Origin: Pseudomonadota bacterium
Lineage (GTDB): Bacteria > Pseudomonadota > Gammaproteobacteria > Burkholderiales > Burkholderiaceae_C
DNA length: 64,000 bases
Direction of reading: 5' to 3'
Assembly (NCBI GenBank): GCA_021848345.1
Contig: JAJZUV010000001.1
Location: 186,001 to 250,000, forward strand
Shown: positions 57,178 through 64,000 of the stretch, piece after piece
Layout of the letters: every line of letters begins with the position of its first letter
Numbering within the stretch: the stretch's first letter is position 1
The notes under the pieces: model-generated
What the model saw: only the letters and a program-made list of their open reading frames with translations
The model's database searches: none
What the model was told of the DNA's origin: nothing
Program-made: the position numbers and the translations under genes

Positions 57178-57490
57178 AGTCGGGCCGCCAGCCCAGCAGC
57201 TCGGCCAGGCGGGTGCTCACCCACTGCGCCTCGGCAGGGTCGACGCCGGCGGAACCGTCGGCCAGGCCGCGGCCCATGCGCTCGAGCACGTCGCCGCCGG
57301 TGATGCCCAGGTCGGCGCGGATCTCGGTTGCGCGCTGGGCCAGCAGTTGCGCCAGGTCCTCGCAGTATTCGTAGCGCTCGGTGATGTGGGCGCGCGAGGC
57401 GCTCGGCTTGATGCGTCCCGGCTCGACGAACAGCGCCACGAAGGACGGCGGTACCTGGATCTGCGATTCCTCGTGCGACGAGTCGTTCAT
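57176..57490 (-). CDS. Conserved hypothetical protein
   Basis: 104 aa, VPPSFVALFVEPGRIKPSASRAHITERYEYCEDLAQLL; balanced composition. Confidence 0.65.
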   Translation of the reverse strand: MNDSSHEESQIQVPPSFVALFVEPGRIKPSASRAHITERYEYCEDLAQLLAQRATEIRADLGITGGDVLERMGRGLADGSAGVDPAEAQWVSTRLAELLGWRPD

Positions 57491-57521
57491 GGTGTCTGGT
57501 GTGCAGGGCCGGCCTGGCGCT

Positions 57522-57980
57522 TCAGCCCCGCGTAGGCCGCGCCAGCTGTTCCTGCACGGCGCGCCGGAAGCCCAGCGGATCGGCGATGAGGTGAAAGGGG
57601 TCCTTGGTGCCTCCGGTGCCCACGATGGACACCGACCCGAAGTCGAATACCCGCCCCAGGACGCCCTGCTCGACGATCAGGCTTTCCACGCGATCGAGCA
57701 CGATCTCCAGGGACACGCGTCGGACCAGTCCCAGTTTCATGATCACCCGGCGGTCCGTGACCGCGAACTCGGCTCCCGCGTAGCGCATCCACGCGCGCAG
57801 ACCGTAGCCCAGCGCGAACAGCGCCAGCAGCGCGCCCAGGCCCAGGGCCGCGCCGCCGACCAGCGGCAGCGCGGCGGCCGCCGCCAGCATGGCCAGCGGA
57901 AGCGCGAACACGGTACGGCTCAGGCGCGCGCGGTGCACCACGCGCTCCCTGCTCAGCAGGTGACGATCGACATAGCTCAT
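57522..57980 (-). CDS. PH-domain membrane protein (bPH2/YdbT-like)
   Basis: FAVTDRRVIMKLGLVRRVSLEIVLDRVESLIVEQGVLGRVFDFGSVSIVGTGGTKDPF. Confidence 0.85.
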   Translation of the reverse strand: MSYVDRHLLSRERVVHRARLSRTVFALPLAMLAAAAALPLVGGAALGLGALLALFALGYGLRAWMRYAGAEFAVTDRRVIMKLGLVRRVSLEIVLDRVESLIVEQGVLGRVFDFGSVSIVGTGGTKDPFHLIADPLGFRRAVQEQLARPTRG

Positions 57981-58101
57981 CGGCGGTGGAGGCGGGCGAG
58001 GCGGACGTGCGGATGCAAAAAAGCTCCACTGTAGTCGTGCCCAGGGGAACAAGCGAAGCCGCGCGAACTGCTATGGTCCGCAACAGGGCGGAGGACAGGC
58101 T

Positions 58102-59091
58102 TTGGACCCACATCGCAAGATTCGCATCGGGCTGGCTCTCGGCAGCGGCTCCGCGCGCGGCTGGTCGCACGTGGGGGTGATCCGCGCGCTGCAGCGCGCC
58201 GGCATCGAACCCGACCTGGTGTGCGGAAGTTCCATCGGCGCGCTGGTCGGCGCCGCCTACGCGGCCGGCCAGATCGATCGCCTGGAGCCCTGGGTGGGAT
58301 CGCTCACCCGCCAGGGCGTGATGAGCCTGATCGACCTCAAGCTCTCGTCGGGCATGATCGAGGGGCGCAAGCTGGTGGACTATTTCCGCAGCCATTTCGA
58401 CGATCCCGGCATCGAAGCCCTGCCGCGGCCCTTCGCCTGCGTGGCGACCGAGCTGGATACCGGTCGCGAGGTCTGGCTGCGCGACGGCCCGGTGATCGAG
58501 GCGGTGCGCGCGTCGATCGCGCTGCCCGGCCTGTTCACGCCGGCGCGGCGCGACGGGCGCCTGCTGGTCGATGGCGGCCTGGTCAATCCGGTGCCCGTGT
58601 CCCTGTGCCGTGCCATGGGGGCCGACGTGGTGATCGCGGTGGACCTGAACTGGGACCTGGTGGGCCGGCGCTCGCGTCCGGCTCCGTCGCTGTACGCGCA
58701 GCCGACACAGTCGCCCGAGCCCGAGAGCGATGCCGAGGCGGACACCGAGGTCGAGGCCGACGCCGACGCCAAGGCCGACGACAAGGCAGCGTCCGGCAAG
58801 GCGGGGCGGTTGCGCGGGCTCGACACCCTGTGGCGCCGCCTGTGGCCCAGCAGCGATGGCCCGCCGGCGCTGCCCATGCCCTCGATGCTGGGGGTGCTGA
58901 CCGCCAGCCTGAACATCATGCAGGTGCGCATCACCAACAGCCGCCTGGCCGGCGAGCCGGCCGACGTGGTCATCCGGCCGCGCGTGTCGGGGATCGGTCC
59001 GATGGACTTCCATCGCGGCGAGCTCGCGATGGCCGAAGGCCTGCGTGCCGCCGAGCACGCCATGCCCCTGCTGCGCGAACTGCTCGCATGA
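58102..59091 (+). CDS. Patatin-like phospholipase (RssA-type)
   Basis: [21 protein letters not shown] and GSSIGA nucleophile elbow; [14 protein letters not shown] start. Confidence 0.9.
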   Translation: MDPHRKIRIGLALGSGSARGWSHVGVIRALQRAGIEPDLVCGSSIGALVGAAYAAGQIDRLEPWVGSLTRQGVMSLIDLKLSSGMIEGRKLVDYFRSHFDDPGIEALPRPFACVATELDTGREVWLRDGPVIEAVRASIALPGLFTPARRDGRLLVDGGLVNPVPVSLCRAMGADVVIAVDLNWDLVGRRSRPAPSLYAQPTQSPEPESDAEADTEVEADADAKADDKAASGKAGRLRGLDTLWRRLWPSSDGPPALPMPSMLGVLTASLNIMQVRITNSRLAGEPADVVIRPRVSGIGPMDFHRGELAMAEGLRAAEHAMPLLRELLA

Positions 59092-59125
59092 AGCCCGCGC
59101 CGCGCCGGCCCGATACACTGCAGGC

Positions 59126-59884
59126 ATGCGCATCCTGCTCGCCAACGACGACGGCTACCTGGCCCCCGGCCTGCACGCCTTGTACGCGGGGCTGCGGCGC
59201 CTGGGCGAAGTGACCGTGGTGGCGCCGGAGCAGAATGCCAGCGCCGCCTCCAATGCCCTGACGCTGAGTCGCCCGCTTTCGGTGTTTCGTGCCGACAACG
59301 GCTTTCTCTACATCAACGGCACGCCGTCGGACTGCGTGCACATCGCCCTCACCGGATTGCTGGACTTCCGCCCCGACCTCGTGGTCAGCGGAGTCAACAA
59401 CGGCGCCAACCTCGGCGACGACACGATCTATTCCGGCACCGTCGCGGCGGCCACCGAGGGTTTCCTGTTCGGCCTGCCGGCGCTCGCGGTATCGCTGGTC
59501 CACAAGGGCTGGGCCCATGTGGACACCGCGGTGGACGCCGCGGTCCGCGTGGTCGAGCGCATGATGAGCGATCCCGACGCACCGGCGGCGCTGTACAACC
59601 TGAACGTGCCGAATCTGCCGCCCGAGCAGCTGCGCGGGGTGCAGGTCGCGCGCCTGGGCAAGCGCCATCCGAGCCAGCCGGTGGTGATGCAACGCAACCC
59701 GCGCGACGAGCCGGTGTACTGGATCGGCTCCGCGGGCGACGCGCTGGACGACCAGCCCGGCACCGATTTCCATGCCATCGCACAGGGCTTCGCCGCGTTG
59801 ACGCCCTTGCAACTCGACCTCACCCATCATCGCCTGCTCGAGTCCAGCCGCGAGCGCTTCGCGGATCTCGCGCGCTCCTCCTGA
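59126..59884 (+). CDS. surE: 5'/3'-nucleotidase SurE
   Basis: [46 protein letters not shown]. Confidence 0.97.
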   Translation: MRILLANDDGYLAPGLHALYAGLRRLGEVTVVAPEQNASAASNALTLSRPLSVFRADNGFLYINGTPSDCVHIALTGLLDFRPDLVVSGVNNGANLGDDTIYSGTVAAATEGFLFGLPALAVSLVHKGWAHVDTAVDAAVRVVERMMSDPDAPAALYNLNVPNLPPEQLRGVQVARLGKRHPSQPVVMQRNPRDEPVYWIGSAGDALDDQPGTDFHAIAQGFAALTPLQLDLTHHRLLESSRERFADLARSS

Positions 59885-59893
59885 CGCGACCGC

Positions 59894-60688
59894 ATGGCGA
59901 CCGGCACGCCTCCGAAACGCGCGAGCTTTCCCGCGCGGCTGCCCGCCTCGGGAAGCGCCGCGGCCGCCCCGGGCCTGCCGGGCTCCGCGCGCACCGGGGC
60001 GGCGGCCACGCCGCGCCACGCCGCGGTGCTTCCGCAGCCCAGCGGCGCGGGCATGGATTCGCAGGCCGTGCGCAACGCGATGGTGGAACGCCTGCGTGCC
60101 CTGGGCGGCATGGACCCGGCGGTGCTGAACGCCATGCTTCGCGTGCCCAGGCACCTGTTCCTGGAGCCGGGCCTGGCGGCACAGGCCTACCTGGACAATG
60201 CGCTGCCCATCGGCCACGGCCAGACCATCTCCAAGCCCTCGGTGGTGGCGCGCGCGGCCTCCGTGCTGCTGCAGGCGCTGGGCGAACGTCCGGCCCGCGT
60301 GCTGGAGATCGGCACCGGCTGCGGCTATCAGGCCGCGGTGCTGGCCGGGGTGGCCGGCGAGGTCTACAGCATCGAGCGCATCCGCGCATTGCACGAACTT
60401 GCGCGGCGCAACCTGCGTGCGCTGCGTCTTCCCAACCTGCGCCTGCTGCTGGGCGACGGCATGCTGGGCGCGCCGGCAGGCGCGCCCTACGACGCGGTGA
60501 TCAGCGCCGCCGCCGGCGAACAGGCTCCGCCGGCCTGGCTGGAGCAGTTGCGTCCCGGCGGCATACTGCTGGCACCCCTGGGCCAGCCCCAGCGCCTGAC
60601 CGCCATGCGCAAGCTCGGCGGCGGCAGGGTGGAGAGCTGGAGCGTCGAGGATGCGCGCTTCGTCCCCCTAAAATCGGGCGTTTTGTGA
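59894..60688 (+). CDS. pcm: Protein-L-isoaspartate O-methyltransferase
   Basis: GHGQTISKPSVVA; VLEIGTGCGYQAAVLAGVAGEVYSIERI. Confidence 0.95.
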   Translation: MATGTPPKRASFPARLPASGSAAAAPGLPGSARTGAAATPRHAAVLPQPSGAGMDSQAVRNAMVERLRALGGMDPAVLNAMLRVPRHLFLEPGLAAQAYLDNALPIGHGQTISKPSVVARAASVLLQALGERPARVLEIGTGCGYQAAVLAGVAGEVYSIERIRALHELARRNLRALRLPNLRLLLGDGMLGAPAGAPYDAVISAAAGEQAPPAWLEQLRPGGILLAPLGQPQRLTAMRKLGGGRVESWSVEDARFVPLKSGVL

Positions 60689-60729
60689 ACCCGCGAGACC
60701 CTGGAACAGGCTCCTGCCCTCACGTCATC

Positions 60730-61671
60730 ATGCGTCTGCTGCCCGCTGCCATCCTGCTTTCCTGCGCCGCCCTGGCCGGTTGTTCCACCGTGAAGCTCAA
60801 CCCGGCGCCGGTGGTCAGCCGTACCGCCACGCCGGTGGGCTCGGCGATGCAGCCGGGGGCCGCCGCGTCCACGGCCTCGGCCCCCGGGGCCGCCGCGAGC
60901 GCCCCGCTTCCCGCCGGCTACTACCGGGTGCAGCGTGGCGACACCCTGCGTTCGATCGCGCGCAGCCACGGGCAGAGCTGGCAGCAGCTGGCGGCCATGA
61001 ATCAGCTGAGCAACCCCAACATCATCGAGGTCGGGCAAGTGCTGCGGGTGTCGCCCACGGCAGCGCCGCTCGCCGGCGCCAGCGGCGCTGCCGTGGCGTC
61101 GCCGGCCGCTGCGCCCTCGGCACCGCAGGCCGTGGCCTTGGCGCCGGCCGGCAGCGCCGCGCGCCAGGCCGCGCCGGCACCGGCACCGGCCAGCAGTGCC
61201 CGGCCCGAGCCGGCCGCTGCCGCGACCCCTCGACCGTCGCCCGCGCCCGCGCCCGCGCCCAGCGGACCGGCCACTCCCGCGCCGGGAGCGCATGCGGTGG
61301 CCGGCGGGCTGAGCTGGTCCTGGCCGGCGCAAGGGCGCGTCGTGCAGGGTTACAACGGCGGCAGCAGCAAGGGCCTGGACATCGCCGGCAAGGCCGGCGA
61401 GCCGGTGCGCGCCGCGGCCGCGGGCAAGGTGGTCTACGCCGGCAATGAACTCCGCGGCTTCGGCAACCTGGTGATCGTCAAGCACAACGCCGAGTACATC
61501 TCGGTCTACGCCCACAATCAGAAATTGCTGGTGCATGAAGGCGAGGAGGTCCGGCGCGGCCAGACCATCGCGCTGATGGGCTCGACCGACGCATCGCGGG
61601 TGGAGCTGCATTTCGAGGTCCGCCTGCGCGGCAAGCCGATCGACCCGACGCAGGTTCTGCCGCCGCGCTGA
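60730..61671 (+). CDS. nlpD: LysM/M23 lipoprotein NlpD
   Basis: Lipobox LAGCS; Lys[29 protein letters not shown]-terminal M23 domain; upstream of rpoS. Confidence 0.94.
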   Translation: MRLLPAAILLSCAALAGCSTVKLNPAPVVSRTATPVGSAMQPGAAASTASAPGAAASAPLPAGYYRVQRGDTLRSIARSHGQSWQQLAAMNQLSNPNIIEVGQVLRVSPTAAPLAGASGAAVASPAAAPSAPQAVALAPAGSAARQAAPAPAPASSARPEPAAAATPRPSPAPAPAPSGPATPAPGAHAVAGGLSWSWPAQGRVVQGYNGGSSKGLDIAGKAGEPVRAAAAGKVVYAGNELRGFGNLVIVKHNAEYISVYAHNQKLLVHEGEEVRRGQTIALMGSTDASRVELHFEVRLRGKPIDPTQVLPPR

Positions 61672-61697
61672 ACGTCTGCGACCCTCGCGCCCCGTCC

Positions 61698-62714
61698 ATG
61701 CCCACTCGACCGCGCAAGCCCTCCGGCTCCGATGCCACGCGGCGCGGGCGCTCCGCGCGCGACGCGGACGAGGCGCGGACCCCGGATGCCGGCGCCGCGC
61801 CACCCGAGGACGACGCCCGCGATGGCATGGATCAGCCCGCGCTGGCGACCGGGCGCGAATTCGAGGCCGACAGCGACAGCGCCAGCCAGAGCGTGCTGCA
61901 GGCCTACCTGAACCGCATTCGCGGCAAGCCGCTGCTCAGCGCCCAGCAGGAATTCGACACCGCGGTGCGCGCGCGCCAGGGCGATTTCGAGGCGCGCCAG
62001 GCCATGGTGGAGCACAACCTGCGCCTGGTGGTGTCCATCGCCAAGGGCTACGGCGGGCGCGGCGTCGCGCTGGCCGACCTGATCGAGGAAGGCAACCTGG
62101 GGCTGATGCACGCGATCGAGAAATTCGAGCCCGAGCGCGGCTTCCGCTTCTCCACCTACGCCAGCTGGTGGATTCGCCAGAACGTCGAGCGCGCCATCAT
62201 GCAGCAGGCGCGCACCATCCGCCTGCCGGTGCATGTCATCCGCGAACTCAACCAGGTGTTGCGCGCGCGCCGCCACCTGGAGGATTCCAGCCCCGACGGC
62301 AGCGCCAGCGTGGAGGACATTTCGAGCCTGACCGGGCGAAGTGCCGACGAGGTGGCGGATCTGCTGACCCTGGGCGAATTGCCGGTGTCGCTGGACCTGA
62401 TTCGCGAGAATGGCGGCGGCGAGAGTTTCGTCGAGCAGTTTCCCGACCAGCAGGCGCCGTCGCCGGACGACACCGCGCAGGTGCACGAACTCGAGCGCCT
62501 GCTCGACGGCTGGCTGGGCACGCTGGGCGAGCGCGAGCGCGAGGTCATCGAGGCACGCTTCGGCCTGCACGGGCGCGAACTCGAGACCCTGGAAAGTCTG
62601 GCACGCCGCCTGCAGCTCACGCGCGAGCGGGTGCGCCAGATCCAGCAGGAGGCGCTGGGCAAGCTCAAGCGCCGCCTGTCCGGCGGCGGCGTGGACAAAT
62701 CCTCCGTACTCTGA
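61698..62714 (+). CDS. rpoS: RNA polymerase sigma factor RpoS
   Basis: [59 protein letters not shown]; surE-pcm-nlpD-rpoS order. Confidence 0.96.
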   Translation: MPTRPRKPSGSDATRRGRSARDADEARTPDAGAAPPEDDARDGMDQPALATGREFEADSDSASQSVLQAYLNRIRGKPLLSAQQEFDTAVRARQGDFEARQAMVEHNLRLVVSIAKGYGGRGVALADLIEEGNLGLMHAIEKFEPERGFRFSTYASWWIRQNVERAIMQQARTIRLPVHVIRELNQVLRARRHLEDSSPDGSASVEDISSLTGRSADEVADLLTLGELPVSLDLIRENGGGESFVEQFPDQQAPSPDDTAQVHELERLLDGWLGTLGEREREVIEARFGLHGRELETLESLARRLQLTRERVRQIQQEALGKLKRRLSGGGVDKSSVL

Positions 62715-62731
62715 ACCTTCAAGGCAAGCCG

Positions 62732-63517
62732 ATGGCCGCACCGATCGTCGTGTTCGACATCGAGACCATTCCCGACGCACGTGCCGTGCGCGCGGCCGGC
62801 CTGGCCGATGCCGGGCTGGACGACGCCGCCGCCATCGCCCAGGCGCGCCAGCGCAGGCTGGAGGCCACGGGCAGCGATTTCCTTCCCATCGTGTGCCAGC
62901 GCGTGGTGGTCGTGTCCTGCATCTTCCGCGAGTCCAGCAAGGGCCTCAAGGTGCATTCCTTCGTCGATCGCGGGGACCAGGAGGCCTCGGTGGTGCAGGG
63001 CTTCTTCCGCCTGATCGACCGCCACGAGCCGCAGCTGGTGTCGTGGAACGGCGGCGGATTCGACCTGCCGGTGCTGCACTACCGCGCCATGGTGCATGGC
63101 GTGCAGGCCTCCAAGTACTGGGACATGGGCGAGGACGACCGCGATTACAAGTGGAACAACTACATCTCGCGCTACCACAGCCGGCATCTGGACCTGATGG
63201 ACCTGCTGGCGCTGTACCAGGCGCGTGCCAACGCCGGCATGGATACGCTGGCGCAGTTGTGCGGGTTGCCGGGCAAGCTGGGCATGGACGGCTCGCAGGT
63301 GTACGACGCCTGGCAGCGCGGCGAGCTGGAGGAGATCCGGCGCTATTGCGAGACCGACGTGCTCAACACCTATCTGCTGTATTGCCGCTTCCAGCTGATG
63401 CGCGGCGGGCTGGCCCCGCAGGAACATGCCGACGAGATCGAGCTGGTGCGCCGTACCGTGGGCGAGTGGGGCGCCACCGAGCCGCATTGGGCCGAGTACA
63501 TGCAGGCATGGTCATGA
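62732..63517 (+). CDS. 3'-5' exonuclease, PolB-like predicted
   Basis: [49 protein letters not shown]. Confidence 0.88.
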   Translation: MAAPIVVFDIETIPDARAVRAAGLADAGLDDAAAIAQARQRRLEATGSDFLPIVCQRVVVVSCIFRESSKGLKVHSFVDRGDQEASVVQGFFRLIDRHEPQLVSWNGGGFDLPVLHYRAMVHGVQASKYWDMGEDDRDYKWNNYISRYHSRHLDLMDLLALYQARANAGMDTLAQLCGLPGKLGMDGSQVYDAWQRGELEEIRRYCETDVLNTYLLYCRFQLMRGGLAPQEHADEIELVRRTVGEWGATEPHWAEYMQAWS

Positions 63518-64000
63518 ATCGACGCAGCACCCGGCGAGGCGCCCAGGCCATCGCGAACCGCCCCGCCCATCCCGCCGCCGCCGAGGCCGAGCTCGAGTGG
63601 CTGAGGGTCGAGTCGCTGGATCTGGAGGCGCGCGGCGTCGCCCATCGCGCCGACGGCAAGGTGGTGTTCATCCACGATGCGCTGCCCGGCGAGCAGGTGC
63701 GTGTGCGCGTGCTGCGCGGCAAGCCCAAATGGGAACAGGCGGAGGTGCTGCAGCGCCGCGGCGACGCCTCCACCCGGGTGAAGCCGCGCTGCGAGCATTT
63801 CGGCACCTGCGGCGGTTGCAGCATGCAGCACATCGAGTTGCGCGCGCAGCTGGCTTTCAAGCAGCGCACGCTGGAGGACGACCTGCGGCATCTCGCGCAA
63901 CTGCGCCCGGAGTTGATGCTGCGTCCGCTGGCCGGGCCCGACTGGGGCTATCGCCGGCGCGCGCGCCTGACGGTGCGCCTGGTGCCCAAGAAGGGCGGGG
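63514..64000 (+). CDS. rlmD: 23S rRNA (uracil-C5)-methyltransferase RlmD, N-terminal part (runs off window)
   Basis: TRAM domain [46 protein letters not shown] Fe-S cysteines. Confidence 0.9.
   Translation, partial: MNRRSTRRGAQAIANRPAHPAAAEAELEWLRVESLDLEARGVAHRADGKVVFIHDALPGEQVRVRVLRGKPKWEQAEVLQRRGDASTRVKPRCEHFGTCGGCSMQHIELRAQLAFKQRTLEDDLRHLAQLRPELMLRPLAGPDWGYRRRARLTVRLVPKKGG

Noticed and set aside
1-64000. CRISPR array or cas genes
   Set aside because: No regularly spaced direct repeats and no Cas-like proteins were seen.

Overview
High-GC betaproteobacterial (Burkholderiales-like) chromosomal window. Most of it is ordinary core and metabolic DNA: the 3' part of narG plus narHJI and an associated PPIase, tandem SDR paralogs, a SorAB-type sulfite dehydrogenase, an aromatic amino-acid permease broken at a G10 tract, HPPD, a sulfatase, a polar amino-acid ABC importer, efp-earP, a family-5-like UDG, uvrC, pgsA, a tartrate/isopropylmalate-type dehydrogenase, HU, tRNA-Val, ppiD, tRNA-His, a GH13 glucosidase, an rsuA-like synthase, an Anbu proteasome-like cluster, a complete malonate decarboxylase (mdc) cluster with GntR regulator and MFS transporter, surE-pcm-nlpD-rpoS, a PolB-like exonuclease and the 5' part of rlmD. 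The main accessory region is a ~6.3 kb element at tRNA-His (about 28.39-34.65 kb). It has a large serine recombinase whose stop codon lies inside the tRNA, a small ORF, a winged-helix/replication-relaxation-like protein, iteron-like repeats, a hairpin-dense non-coding stretch, and a compact low-GC three-gene operon ending in an HNH nuclease. It is closed by a 122-bp direct repeat that is the 3' end of a second, diverged recombinase gene. The three-gene HNH operon is the best candidate for an undescribed (possibly anti-phage) system, but its function is inference only. Annotations come from reading protein motifs by eye; no database search was run.
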